A stretch of DNA of 64,000 nucleotides, taken from positions 1,240,001-1,304,000 of the forward strand of contig NZ_JAFBCA010000001.1 of assembly GCF_016907475.1 (NCBI RefSeq), read 5' to 3'. A program made the position numbers and the translations under genes. Position 1 is the first letter of the stretch. Each line of letters starts with the position of its first letter. The notes below the pieces were generated by a model. That model did no database searches and was not told the DNA's origin. It was given only the letters and a program-made list of their open reading frames with translations. The DNA comes from Nocardioides cavernae (lineage in GTDB: Bacteria; Actinomycetota; Actinomycetes; Propionibacteriales; Nocardioidaceae). Below, one piece after another: positions 16,447-24,765 of this stretch.

Positions 16447-16463
16447 CTACTCGACCAGCGAGG
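16381..16463. repeat. Dispersed REP-like palindromic element overlapping the dtd stop codon
   Basis: It starts GGTCTCGATACG, contains a GCCCGC/GCGGGC hairpin and then repeats GGGCTACTCGACCAGCGAGG exactly at 16409-16428 and 16444-16463. Related elements lie at 58570-58608 and about 62636-62690. The second copy provides the last codons (Leu-Val-Glu) and the stop codon of dtd. Confidence 0.75.
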
Positions 16464-16890
16464 GCGGAGTGTCGAGGACGAGGGTGATCGGGCCGTCGTT
16501 GACGCTCTCGACGCGCATGTCGGCGCCGAAGCGGCCGCGCTCCACGTGGGCGCCGAGGCGCTCGAGCTCGGTGCAGACAGCGTCGTAGAGCGGCTCGCTC
16601 ACCGGGCCGGGTGCGGCCGCCTGCCACGTCGGGCGGCGGCCCTTGCGCGCGTCGCCGTACAGCGTGAACTGGCTGACGACCAGCACGGGCGCGCGGACGT
16701 CGCTGGCGCTCTGCTCGTCGCGCAGAAGGCGCAGGTCCCAGATCTTGCGGGCCGTCCATGCGACCTCGGTCGCGGCGTCGTCATGGGTGACGCCTAGGTA
16801 GACGAGGAGCCCCGGGCGGTCGAGCTCGCCGACGACCTCGCCGTCGACCCGCACGCTGGCGGACAGCACCCGCTGGATGACGGCACGCAT
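16447..16890 (-). CDS. dtd: D-aminoacyl-tRNA deacylase
   Basis: 147 aa, the typical length. The enzyme removes D-amino acids (and glycine from tRNA-Ala) mischarged on tRNA. The active-site block [15 protein letters not shown] is at residues 73-87 and the cross-subunit NDGP motif at 131-134 (usually N-x-G-P). It lies 19 bp downstream of the HPr-kinase/PqqD-like gene and probably shares its message. Its 3' end (PPSLVE and stop) is built from the palindromic repeat at 16444-16463. Confidence 0.95.
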   Translation of the reverse strand: MRAVIQRVLSASVRVDGEVVGELDRPGLLVYLGVTHDDAATEVAWTARKIWDLRLLRDEQSASDVRAPVLVVSQFTLYGDARKGRRPTWQAAAPGPVSEPLYDAVCTELERLGAHVERGRFGADMRVESVNDGPITLVLDTPPSLVE

Positions 16891-16909
16891 GTCGTGGCTC
16901 CCGCCCGCG

Positions 16910-18064
16910 TCAGACGCGGGTGAGGACGCCGACCTCGACGAGGTCGTCGACGTGGGTCTGCACCAGCGACTTGGCGTCGCCGGACTCGGGCTCGCCGAGC
17001 TCGACGAGGAGCGCCTCGGCGAGCCGGTCGAGGGTGGCCGACCCCTCTCCGAGCAGGGTGAGGACGCGGGTGGCCAGGAAGGACAGCGCGACGACGGTCT
17101 CGCCGAGCATCACGCAGCCGATGCCGTCGCTGACGTGGAAGTCGACGAAGTCGCTGCGGCGTACGCGCCCGCCGCCGTCGGCGGTGTCGGGTCCGAGGAG
17201 CTCGACGACGGTCGGCTCGGGCGCCGACTCCGTCTCGACGTCGCGCGGCGTCGGGCGGTTGAGCAGCTGCTGGGTGACGGCGACCAGGTCGTCGGCCTCG
17301 CGGTAGTCGACCCGTTGCACGCCGCCGACCTCCTCGACGAGCGCTGCCAGGCGGTGCAGGGGCTTGTCGAGCGAGCGCAGGTAGGACGCGTTGCCCGACA
17401 GGTGGGCGATCGCCTCCGCGGTGGGGACCTCGGTGAGCACGGGCGGGACGAAGCCCTCGGCGTGGCGCTCGAGCAGGAGCACCGCCGCCGGGCGGAGGTC
17501 GCCCGGTGCCTGGCGCAGGCCGAGGTCGTCGGGGGACTGCAGGCCCTGCGCCGGGTCGTCGGTCGCGAGCAGCGGCTTGCTGTAGGGCAGCAGGTCGAGT
17601 GCCGCGGTGAAGGCGACGGTGTCGTCGGTGACGTAGCCGAAGTGGCGCGCGAGCGTCCGGGCTGCGGTCGACCGCCCACTGCCGGCGGGGCCGACCAGCA
17701 CGACGCATCGGCCCGTCTCCGGGTCGGCGACGGCCGCGGCACGCAGCATCAGGAGGTCGCCCTCGTTGGCCTCCATCGCCTGGAGGGTGACGGCCAGGGC
17801 GACCTGGTCGCCGACGACCGACCCGCTGGGACCTGCGATGGCGCCTCGCGCCGCGGCGTCCTCGACCGCGGCGGGGTCGTCGTCGACCAGCACGCGCACG
17901 CTTCGGCCCTGCACATCGTCGACCTGCCGGGCGTCACAGCGTGACCACGCGCGGAGCAGGTCGGCGGCGACGCTGCCGGCGTTGCCCCCGGCGACCTCGA
18001 CATGCACCTGGGTCCCGAGAGCTGTCACGGCGACGACGTGGTGAGGGCTGGCCGAGAGAGTCAC
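16910..18064 (-). CDS. HPr-kinase-like P-loop protein with C-terminal PqqD-like domain
   Basis: 384 aa. A short N-terminal domain leads to a P-loop at residues 125-132, GPAGSGRS, where the usual lysine of GxxxxGK[ST] is arginine (Arg131, codon CGG). The block [16 protein letters not shown] matches the paralogue at 1-710, which keeps the lysine. Residues about 300-384 resemble PqqD/RRE domains, which bind leader peptides in RiPP pathways. No precursor or maturation enzyme lies nearby, so the substrate is unknown and catalysis is uncertain because of the K-to-R change. The GTG start follows TAGACT at 7 nt (leaderless). Divergent from the BKACE-type gene by 23 bp; dtd follows. Confidence 0.75.
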   Translation of the reverse strand: MTLSASPHHVVAVTALGTQVHVEVAGGNAGSVAADLLRAWSRCDARQVDDVQGRSVRVLVDDDPAAVEDAAARGAIAGPSGSVVGDQVALAVTLQAMEANEGDLLMLRAAAVADPETGRCVVLVGPAGSGRSTAARTLARHFGYVTDDTVAFTAALDLLPYSKPLLATDDPAQGLQSPDDLGLRQAPGDLRPAAVLLLERHAEGFVPPVLTEVPTAEAIAHLSGNASYLRSLDKPLHRLAALVEEVGGVQRVDYREADDLVAVTQQLLNRPTPRDVETESAPEPTVVELLGPDTADGGGRVRRSDFVDFHVSDGIGCVMLGETVVALSFLATRVLTLLGEGSATLDRLAEALLVELGEPESGDAKSLVQTHVDDLVEVGVLTRV

Positions 18065-18071
18065 TCGCGGG

Positions 18072-18081
18072 AGTCTAAGGT
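18072..18081. promoter_or_regulatory. Overlapping divergent -10 elements
   Basis: In the 23 bp between two divergent genes, TAGACT reads leftward at 18077-18072 (7 nt before the GTG at 18064) and TAAGGT reads rightward at 18076-18081 (6 nt before the ATG at 18088). The hexamers share two bases, so the two leaderless promoters should compete. Confidence 0.45.
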
Positions 18082-18087
18082 GCGCGC

Positions 18088-18909
18088 ATGGACGAACTCC
18101 TCATCACGGTGGCACCGACGGGCGCCGAGACGGCGAAGGCCGACTGCCCGCAGCTCCCGACCACCCCGGAGGAGGTGGCCCGCACGGCGGCCGACTGCGA
18201 AGCGGCCGGCGCGGCGATGATCCACATCCACGTGCGCGACACCTCCCACCAGCCCACCCTCGACCAGGGCCTGCTGCGCGAGTGGGTCGCCGCGGTGCGC
18301 GAGTCGTCCTCGCTCGTCGTCCAGCTCTCCACCGGCGGCTCGGTGCACGACCCGCTCGACGAGCGGCTCAAGGTGCTCGACGCCGAGCCCGACTCGTGCT
18401 CGCTCACCATGGGCACGACCAACTTCGGCGACGACGTCTTCCTCAACCCGTGGCCCTTCGTGAAGGACCTCTACCAGCTCGCCCTGGAGCGCGGTGTGGC
18501 GCCGGAGTTCGAGCTCTTCGACCTCGGGCAGGTGCACGCGCTCGGCCGCCTCATCCGGCAGTACGGCGTCCCGGCCGGCGGCAAGGTGCACGTCGACTTC
18601 GTGATGGGCGTCCCCGGCGGCATGCCCGGCACCGCCCCCGCGCTCGTCGCCGGCGTCGCCGCGCTCCCGCCCGAGGTGACCTCGTGGTCGGCCACCGGCA
18701 TCGGCCGCTCCACGCTGTCGGTCGCGATGGCCTCGCTGTCGATGGGCGGCCACCTGCGCGTCGGCATGGAGGACGTGCTCACCATCAGCCGCGGCGTGCC
18801 GGTCGAGTCCAACGCCCAGCTCGTCGAGCGCGCGGTCGAGCTGGGACGGATCGCGCAGCGTACGCCGATGAAGCCTGCGCAGTGCCGCGAGCTGCTCGGG
18901 CTGGCCTGA
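18088..18909 (+). CDS. Beta-keto acid cleavage enzyme (BKACE, DUF849)
   Basis: 273 aa, a TIM-barrel of the 3-keto-5-aminohexanoate cleavage family. These zinc enzymes split a beta-keto acid with acetyl-CoA to give acetoacetate and an acyl-CoA. Zinc-ligand motif HIHVRD lies at residues 46-51 and the C-terminal block GGHLRVGMED carries the conserved acidic residues. The family has many substrate subgroups, and no lysine-degradation genes lie nearby, so the substrate is open. Probably leaderless. Confidence 0.88.
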   Translation: MDELLITVAPTGAETAKADCPQLPTTPEEVARTAADCEAAGAAMIHIHVRDTSHQPTLDQGLLREWVAAVRESSSLVVQLSTGGSVHDPLDERLKVLDAEPDSCSLTMGTTNFGDDVFLNPWPFVKDLYQLALERGVAPEFELFDLGQVHALGRLIRQYGVPAGGKVHVDFVMGVPGGMPGTAPALVAGVAALPPEVTSWSATGIGRSTLSVAMASLSMGGHLRVGMEDVLTISRGVPVESNAQLVERAVELGRIAQRTPMKPAQCRELLGLA

Positions 18910-18924
18910 GCCTGCTGGGCTGGT

Positions 18925-20316
18925 TCAGCGACGGCGGCGCTTGCCGCCCCCGGCCGTCACGGCCTCGTCCTCGAGCGGGGCGTAGCCGTAGCCATAGCCG
19001 TAGCCGCTCGCGGACTTCTTGGCAGGCGCCTGGTTGACCACCACGCCCAGCGTGGTGGCGTCGACGGAGCCGAGCCGCTCGATGGCCGTCGACAGCTGGT
19101 CGCGCGTCGTACGCCCGTGGCTGACCACGACGACCGCACCGTCGGCGCGGGTGGCGAGCAGTGCGGCGTCGGTCACCGGCAGCAGCGGCGGCGCGTCGAG
19201 GATGACGACGTCGTAGCGCTGCCGCAGGTCGAGCAGCAGCATCTCCATCGCCTGCGACTGCAGGAGCTCCGACGGGTTGGGCGGGATCTGGCCGCAGACC
19301 ATGACGTCGAGCGACGTGTCGGCGTACTGCTGCATGACGTCCTGGGCGCTGACCTTGCCGATCAGCACGCTGGTGGTGCCGATCGCGCCGTCGAGCTCGA
19401 GGCGGTCGGCGATGAGCGGACGGCGGAGGTCGCACTCGACCAGGGCGACCTTCTGGCCGGCCTGGGTGAGGGTGACCGCGAGGTTCACCGCGGTCGTGCT
19501 CTTGCCCTCGCCGGGCAGCGAGCTGGTGATGACGATGACCTTCTGGGCGTTGTCGATGTCGACGTACTGCATGCTGGTGCGCAGCACGCGGAACGCCTCG
19601 GCCCACGGGGTCGCGGTGAAGAGCACCTCGCTCGGGGCGCGCTTGGCGTCGGTGTCCTGGAAGATGTTGCCGAGGACCGGGGCCGAGGTGATCTCGGCGA
19701 TGTCGTCGGCGGTCTTGACGCTGGTGTCGAGGAGCTCGCGTGCCACGGCCAGGCCGACGCCCAGCAGGAGCCCGAGGATGCCGGCGAGCGCGAGGTTGCG
19801 CAGCGGTTGCGGCGCGACGGGCGTGCGGGCGACCTGGGCGTCGTCGATGAGGGTGGCCTTGACGACGGCAGTGGTCTCGCCGCGGGGCGTCTCGAGCTCC
19901 TCCACGAGGAGCTGCAGCTGCTCGGCGTAGGCCTGCGCGATGTCGCGGGCGCGCTCCGCGTCGGCGTCAGTGGCCTGGATCTCGAGGAGCACCGTCTCCG
20001 GGACGGCCGAGGCGGTGACCTGCTCGCGCAGGTCCATCGCGTCGGTGTCGCCGAGGTCGTCGGCCACGCGCTCGGCGAGCTGGTTGCTGGTCACCAGGTC
20101 GGCGTACGACGCCACGCGCTGGGTGGCGAACAGGTTGCCGGTGTAGGCGGAGTTCTCGTCGGTCTGGCTGGTCGAGACGAAGATCCGGGTGGTGGAGGCG
20201 TAGGTCGGGGTCACCGACCAGGTCCACACCGCGGCGACCGCCAGGACCACCAGGACACTCCCGAGAACCAGCCGCCACCGCCGTCGAACGGTGCGCCAGT
20301 AGTCCTGCAGCTCCAC
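18925..20316 (-). CDS. Wzz-type chain-length determinant fused to tyrosine autokinase (BY-kinase)
   Basis: 463 aa. An N-terminal Wzz domain lies between membrane segments at about 16-34 and 172-193, followed by a P-loop kinase domain: Walker A SSLPGEGKST (about 268), Walker A' VECDLRRP (about 292) and Walker B VVILDAPP (about 369). The tail has a tyrosine cluster GYGYGYGY near residue 437, the autophosphorylation site typical of the family. It would control length and export of exopolysaccharide with the Wzx/Wzy genes at 4.6-8.2 kb. The GTG at 20316 follows GAGGAAAAAGC. The tyrosine phosphatase at 21429 is the likely counterpart. Confidence 0.92.
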   Translation of the reverse strand: MELQDYWRTVRRRWRLVLGSVLVVLAVAAVWTWSVTPTYASTTRIFVSTSQTDENSAYTGNLFATQRVASYADLVTSNQLAERVADDLGDTDAMDLREQVTASAVPETVLLEIQATDADAERARDIAQAYAEQLQLLVEELETPRGETTAVVKATLIDDAQVARTPVAPQPLRNLALAGILGLLLGVGLAVARELLDTSVKTADDIAEITSAPVLGNIFQDTDAKRAPSEVLFTATPWAEAFRVLRTSMQYVDIDNAQKVIVITSSLPGEGKSTTAVNLAVTLTQAGQKVALVECDLRRPLIADRLELDGAIGTTSVLIGKVSAQDVMQQYADTSLDVMVCGQIPPNPSELLQSQAMEMLLLDLRQRYDVVILDAPPLLPVTDAALLATRADGAVVVVSHGRTTRDQLSTAIERLGSVDATTLGVVVNQAPAKKSASGYGYGYGYAPLEDEAVTAGGGKRRRR

Positions 20317-20425
20317 GCTTTTTCCTCTGCTTGTCAACGAAACTTTGACAAGAGTAAGCGCTCGGTCGCCCTCCTCCTTCATCCTCGCGGGCGGGGCGGA
20401 ACGGGGCCGGGCGCGGGGAATTCGG

Positions 20426-21436
20426 CTAGGGCCGGTCGACCTTCTTCATCCCCACGAGCCCGGGCTGGTAGTCCGGGTCCTCGAGCTGGGCGATGGTCGG
20501 CGAGCCGAACATCGGCAGGCCCTGCTGCTTGCGCAGGAAGCCCCAGACGATGGGCAGGACCACCAGCACGACGAGGCCGATGCCGGCGATGAGCATGGGG
20601 TGGGTCTCCTCGACGCCGAGGGGCGCCCAGCCCGACTTGTCGAGCAGCGCGACGCCGCTCATCGTCAGCACGACCACGATGCCGCGGCGGATGAAGGACT
20701 GCGGCACGCGCGGGGCGAGGCTGGACCCGAGGATCGTGCCGGGCACCGAGCCGATGAGGAGGGGGATCAGGATCGTCCAGTCGATGCCGTGGAGGGCGAT
20801 GTTGGAGATCGCCGCGGCCAGGACCAGCGGCACGGCCTGCACGAGGTCGGTGCCGACGAGCCGCACGGCCGACAGGCCGGGGTAGAGCATCAGCAGGGCG
20901 ATCATGATGACCGAGCCGGAGCCGACGCTGGTGATGCCCACGAGCAGGCCGCCAAGCATGCCGACGAGCAGCGTCGGCACGATCCGGATGGCGGGGTTGT
21001 CGTCGTGGACGTGGGTGCCCGCGCGGACGCGGCGGAGGTTGACGTAGAGGCGCAGGGCGTACGTCGCCGCGGCGAGCAGGAGCGCGAAGCCGATGCTGAT
21101 GACCAGCACGTGGTTGAGCTCTTCGGTGTCGTCGGTGAACCACGCGACCAGGTGGGGCCCGAGCAGCGCCATCGGGATGGAGCCGATCATCAGCCACATC
21201 GCGAGCCGCATGTTGGGCGAGCCCTCGCGCTTGTGCACGATCGCGCCGCCGGACTTGTAGACCGCGGCCGCGGTGAGGTCGGCGGTCACGACGGTGGCGG
21301 CCTCCCCGACGCCGAGGAACAGCAGCGCCGGGGTCATCAGGGCGCCACCGCCCATGCCGGTCAGGCCGACGACGATGCCGACGAGGAAGCCGGCAGCGAG
21401 GATCGAGAAGAACGTGACGGTCAGCAGCTCAGCCAC
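20426..21436 (-). CDS. TauE/SafE family anion transporter
   Basis: 336 aa with about 8 membrane segments. The N-terminal LVGIVVGLTGMGGGALMTP is the family signature, repeated in degenerate form in the second half (LVGITSVGSGSVIM). The family moves sulfite, sulfonates or related anions. The location right after a phosphatase and cysC (8-bp overlap with the phosphatase gene at 21429-21436) hints at sulfur metabolism. GTG start with GGAGG at about 6 nt. Confidence 0.9.
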   Translation of the reverse strand: MAELLTVTFFSILAAGFLVGIVVGLTGMGGGALMTPALLFLGVGEAATVVTADLTAAAVYKSGGAIVHKREGSPNMRLAMWLMIGSIPMALLGPHLVAWFTDDTEELNHVLVISIGFALLLAAATYALRLYVNLRRVRAGTHVHDDNPAIRIVPTLLVGMLGGLLVGITSVGSGSVIMIALLMLYPGLSAVRLVGTDLVQAVPLVLAAAISNIALHGIDWTILIPLLIGSVPGTILGSSLAPRVPQSFIRRGIVVVLTMSGVALLDKSGWAPLGVEETHPMLIAGIGLVVLVVLPIVWGFLRKQQGLPMFGSPTIAQLEDPDYQPGLVGMKKVDRP

Positions 21437-21965
21437 CGGAGCCTCCTGGAGCGAGCCGAGGGACGATCACACCCAACATTCGCGACATTGTGTCTGCTGC
21501 CGTGGCCGCAGCCGATTCCCCGCGCCGGTAGGGGTCGGCGATGTCGTGCTCGCGGCGCGCCGCCGTACGACGTGCGCCGACCGCGGCGACCAGCTCGCGC
21601 CCGCGCAGGTCGGGGTGCTCCTCCGCCGCTGCGGCGAACTGGCCGACGGTGAAGACCTTGCGCAGGTGCTGGGGGAACTCCTCCAGGATGAAGCTGCGGT
21701 GCGTGGCCTCCGCGGTCAGCACCAGGTCGGCCTCGGCGAGGATCGGCCCGGTGAGGCGGCGGCTGGCGAAGCCGGACGAGGTGTCCTCGGCGAGCGTGGC
21801 GACCATGGCGTCGTCCATCGCGTGGCTGTCGAAGCCGTGGGTGCCCGCGCTGGAGAACTCGACCCCCGAGTCGGGGCCGGACAGGCGGCGCGCGGTGAGC
21901 TCGAGGAAGGGCGAGCGGCAGATGTTGGCGGTGCAGACGAAGAGCACCGCGAGCGGCTCAGTCAT
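21429..21965 (-). CDS. Low-molecular-weight protein-tyrosine phosphatase (Wzb-like)
   Basis: 178 aa. The catalytic loop C-x5-R-S (CTANICRS) is at residues 11-18 and the general-acid block DPY at 144-146, both diagnostic. It would dephosphorylate tyrosine-phosphorylated proteins, most plausibly the BY-kinase encoded 1.1 kb further along the same strand. Starts at the ATG at 21965, overlapping the cysC end by 8 bp, and its own end overlaps the TauE/SafE gene. Sequence upstream of 21965 in the same frame is out-of-frame cysC. Confidence 0.92.
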   Translation of the reverse strand: MTEPLAVLFVCTANICRSPFLELTARRLSGPDSGVEFSSAGTHGFDSHAMDDAMVATLAEDTSSGFASRRLTGPILAEADLVLTAEATHRSFILEEFPQHLRKVFTVGQFAAAAEEHPDLRGRELVAAVGARRTAARREHDIADPYRRGESAAATAADTMSRMLGVIVPRLAPGGSGG

Positions 21966-23151
21966 CGGTGCCCCGCAGGTGGAGGTAGCCGGCCTCGTCG
22001 AGCGCGACCAGGACGTCGTCGAGCGCGTCCTCGATCGTGCGGCCGGTCGTGTCGACGCGCACCGCCGGGTCGACGGGCTCCTCGTAGGGCGAGGAGATGC
22101 CGGTGAACTCGGGGATCTCGCCGGCGCGCGCCTTGGCGTAGAGGCCCTTGCGGTCGCGGCGTTCGCACTCCTCCAGCGGGGTGGCGACGTGGACGAGGAA
22201 GAACGCGCCCCCGGCGGCCTCGACCATCTCCTGCACCTGCTCGCGGGTCTCGGCGAACGGCGCGATCGGCGAGCAGACCGCGACCCCACCGTGGCGGGCG
22301 ATCTCCGCGGCCACCCAGCCGATGCGACGGATGTTGGTCTCGCGGTCGGCCTTGCTGAAGGTCAGCCCCGCGGACAGGTGACGTCGTACGACGTCGCCGT
22401 CGAGGCTGGTCACCGTGCGGCCGCCCTGCTCCAGCACCAGGTCCATCAGCGCGCGGGCGAGCGTCGACTTGCCGCTCCCGGACAGGCCGGTGAAGAAGAG
22501 CACGAGGCCCTGCTCCTCGGGCTCCGGCTGGTCCGCGTCGACGATCGCTGCGATGGCCGCGGGGTGGCCCACCGGGTCACCGGACGAAGAGGAGTCCGCC
22601 AGGGCGTGGACCGGGTCGCCGCCGGCGTAGGTCTCGACCACCTGGGCGCCGAGGGCGTGGTCGGCGTCGGCGTCACCGTGGGCGGGGAGCGGGACAGCCA
22701 CGACGGACGCGTCGTCGAGCAGGTCGGCGGCCCCCAGCGTGGCGCGCACCAGCGCGACGGGGGACAGCGACGAGGTGCCGGTGCCCATCAGGGCCAGGAG
22801 CACGACCCGGCCGAGCCCGCGCAGCTCCTCGAGGTCGGCGTCGGTGAGCGCGTCGACGACGGGGACGAAGGTGGCGCCGGCGTGCTGCTCGCGCGCCTGC
22901 GTGGGAGTGAGGTGCAGCCGGCGGAAGGGGCCGTACTGCGCGTGCGTGAGGGGCTCCAGCGAGCCGTCGGCGGCGACCCGGGCCAGCGGCAGGCCCTCGG
23001 GGTCGACGAGCTCGGCATCGGTGGCCCCGTCGGGCAGGTCGAGGGTGACGACGCTCCCGTCCTCGTTGAATCGGGTGAGCGGGGCGTAGGCGCCGGAGAC
23101 CAGGAGCTCCAGGTCGTCGAGCTCGGTCGGCGTCGGGCAGTGCTGGATCAC
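21958..23151 (-). CDS. cysC: APS kinase CysC with N-terminal sulfurylase-like extension
   Basis: 397 aa. Residues about 215-397 are an adenylyl-sulfate kinase: Walker A GLSGSGKST (about 222-230), LDGDVVRRHLSAGL, DRETNIRRIGWVA, SPIAPFAETR and FLVHVATPLEECERRD. It phosphorylates APS to PAPS. The N-terminal 200 residues resemble the PUA-like part of ATP sulfurylase (GLPLARV, LTHAQYGPFRRL) but lack a full catalytic domain, so sulfurylation is presumably left to CysDN at 10.7 kb. The start is GTG at 23151. First gene of a tightly overlapping three-gene run. Confidence 0.9.
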   Translation of the reverse strand: MIQHCPTPTELDDLELLVSGAYAPLTRFNEDGSVVTLDLPDGATDAELVDPEGLPLARVAADGSLEPLTHAQYGPFRRLHLTPTQAREQHAGATFVPVVDALTDADLEELRGLGRVVLLALMGTGTSSLSPVALVRATLGAADLLDDASVVAVPLPAHGDADADHALGAQVVETYAGGDPVHALADSSSSGDPVGHPAAIAAIVDADQPEPEEQGLVLFFTGLSGSGKSTLARALMDLVLEQGGRTVTSLDGDVVRRHLSAGLTFSKADRETNIRRIGWVAAEIARHGGVAVCSPIAPFAETREQVQEMVEAAGGAFFLVHVATPLEECERRDRKGLYAKARAGEIPEFTGISSPYEEPVDPAVRVDTTGRTIEDALDDVLVALDEAGYLHLRGTDD

Positions 23152-23179
23152 CCGCGCATCCTCTCAGAACTGCGGTGAG

Positions 23180-23185
23180 TAGCCT
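23180..23185 (+). promoter_or_regulatory. -10 element TAGCCT, leaderless promoter of the asparaginase gene
   Basis: TAGCCT ends 6 nt before the ATG at 23192; no ribosome-binding site is present. Confidence 0.4.
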
Positions 23186-23191
23186 GCCGCC

Positions 23192-24178
23192 ATGTCTGTC
23201 GCTGGGTCTGTTGCTGTGTCTGTCGGTCTCCCCGTCGTCGCCGAGATCGTCCGCTCCGGGTTCGTCGAGGGGCACCACTACGGCTCTGTCGTGGCCCTGG
23301 CCGCCGACGGGTCCGTCGAGTGGTCGGTCGGCGAGGTCGCGGCCCAGCTGCTGCCGCGGTCGAGCAACAAGCCCGTCCAGGCCCTCGCGATGGTCGAGCT
23401 CGGCCTCGACCTGCCCGACGACCTGCTCGCCCTGGCGTGCGCCTCGCACTCCGGCGAGCCGTTCCACATCGAGGGCGTACGCCGCACGCTGGCCTCCGCC
23501 GGCCTCGACGAGTCGGCGCTCCAGACGCCCGCCGACTATCCCCTCGACGACGACGCCCGCGAGGCCGTCGTACGGGCCGGGGGTGCGAAGTCGCCGGTCC
23601 TGATGAACTGCTCCGGCAAGCACGCGGCGATGCTCGCGACGTGCGTGCTGCGGGGCTGGGACACCGCCACCTACCTCGACCCCGCCCACCCGCTCCAGGT
23701 CGCGATCGCCGACACCTTCGCCCGGCTCACCGGGGAGCCGATCGACGCGGTCGCCGTCGACGGGTGCGGTGCGCCGCTGCTGTCCACGTCGCTCACCGGG
23801 CTGGCGCGGGCGTTCTCGTCCCTCGCCACCGCGACCGACGGTCCGGAGCGCCGCGTCGCCGACGCGATCCGGCGCCACCCCGAGTACGTCAGCGGCACCA
23901 CACGCGACGAGCTCGCCCTGCACCGGGCCGTCCCCGGGCTGATCGGCAAGGCCGGCGCCGAGTCCTGCTACGCCGTCGCGCTTCCCGACGGACGCGCCTG
24001 GGCGCTCAAGACCGACGACGGAGCCCCGCGCGTGCGCCCTGTGCTGATGGCCGAGGCGCTGCGTCGCTCGGGCGTGCTCGACGAGGACGGCGTCGACGCC
24101 GACGCGGTCCGCTCAACGGGGCGGTTCGAGCTCCTCGGCGGGGGACTGCCGGTCGGCGAGATCCGCGCCGCCTTCTGA
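23192..24178 (+). CDS. L-asparaginase II family protein (AnsA-like)
   Basis: 328 aa. Blocks typical of the Rhizobium-type asparaginase II family are visible: SSNKPVQALAM, CASHSGEPFH, MNCSGKHAAMLA, VDGCGAPLLS and SGTTRDEL. The enzyme hydrolyses asparagine to aspartate and ammonia. No signal peptide, so cytoplasmic. The last 66 bp overlap the convergent VanZ-like gene. Leaderless start with TAGCCT upstream. Confidence 0.9.
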   Translation: MSVAGSVAVSVGLPVVAEIVRSGFVEGHHYGSVVALAADGSVEWSVGEVAAQLLPRSSNKPVQALAMVELGLDLPDDLLALACASHSGEPFHIEGVRRTLASAGLDESALQTPADYPLDDDAREAVVRAGGAKSPVLMNCSGKHAAMLATCVLRGWDTATYLDPAHPLQVAIADTFARLTGEPIDAVAVDGCGAPLLSTSLTGLARAFSSLATATDGPERRVADAIRRHPEYVSGTTRDELALHRAVPGLIGKAGAESCYAVALPDGRAWALKTDDGAPRVRPVLMAEALRRSGVLDEDGVDADAVRSTGRFELLGGGLPVGEIRAAF

Positions 24179-24622
24179 GGCCCCTCGGTCCCGTCGGTCC
24201 AGGAGCCTCAGCACCAGCAGCCCCAGGAGCGCGCCGACCAGCATGCCGAGGGTGTTGGCGACGACATCGGCGTTGGTCGCCTGCCGCGCGTCGAGCGCCA
24301 CGGCCTGCACCACCTCGACGGCGAACGACACCACGAAGCCGACCGCCGTCCAGTCCCGCCAGGTGGGTCGCGTCCAGAGCAGGCTGCCCAGCAGGCTCAG
24401 CGGCACGAACGCCACCACGTTGAGCATCGACTCCACGCGCCCGAAGGAGGTCAGGACCTCCGGGAGGCCGAGCCGCTGCAGCACCTCCGTCAGGTGGAGG
24501 ATCACCCAGTCCGGGCCGCTCGACGACGGCGCCAGCAGGACGACCGACAGCAGCACGACCCAGGCGACCAGGGCGGCGCCCAGCGCCGTACGCGCTCTGC
24601 GGCTCAGGGGACGGACGGACAC
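24113..24622 (-). CDS. VanZ-like small membrane protein
   Basis: 169 aa with four or five membrane segments in the VanZ arrangement (LNVVAFVPLSLLGSLLW, FVVSFAVEVVQAVALDARQATNADVVANTLG). VanZ-like proteins have been linked to low-level glycopeptide resistance, but their role is generally unknown. GTG start 6 nt after TAGGAT. Its 3' end overlaps the asparaginase gene by 66 bp tail to tail. Confidence 0.85.
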   Translation of the reverse strand: MSVRPLSRRARTALGAALVAWVVLLSVVLLAPSSSGPDWVILHLTEVLQRLGLPEVLTSFGRVESMLNVVAFVPLSLLGSLLWTRPTWRDWTAVGFVVSFAVEVVQAVALDARQATNADVVANTLGMLVGALLGLLVLRLLDRRDRGASEGGADLADRQSPAEELEPPR

Positions 24623-24628
24623 GGGTGG

Positions 24629-24634
24629 ATCCTA
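24629..24634 (-). promoter_or_regulatory. -10 element TAGGAT, leaderless promoter of the VanZ-like gene
   Basis: On the reverse strand TAGGAT is followed by six bases and then the GTG start at 24622. The spacing matches the other leaderless genes. Confidence 0.4.
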
Positions 24635-24737
24635 GGTCGGCACCGCTTTCGACACCCTGTGCGAACCGTCTGCTAGCGCTGAACCGGGCTTCGGCAAAGG
24701 ACTTGTGAGAGGACTCACCCGCGCTCGATTTGAATTC

Positions 24738-24755
24738 TGCTAACACTTGTTAGCA
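24738..24755. promoter_or_regulatory. Perfect palindromic operator upstream of the XRE gene
   Basis: TGCTAACACTTGTTAGCA: two perfect 8-bp half-sites (TGCTAACA / TGTTAGCA) around CT. It overlaps the start of the CACAAT -10 at 24754-24759, which ends 6 nt before the ATG at 24766. A protein bound here would block the promoter, so autorepression by the XRE protein is the likely function. Confidence 0.65.
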
Positions 24756-24765
24756 CAATGGGGAC

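Noticed and set aside
21958..23151. Bifunctional ATP sulfurylase/APS kinase
   Set aside because: The N-terminal 200 residues are too short and lack the sulfurylase catalytic motifs; CysDN is present for that step.
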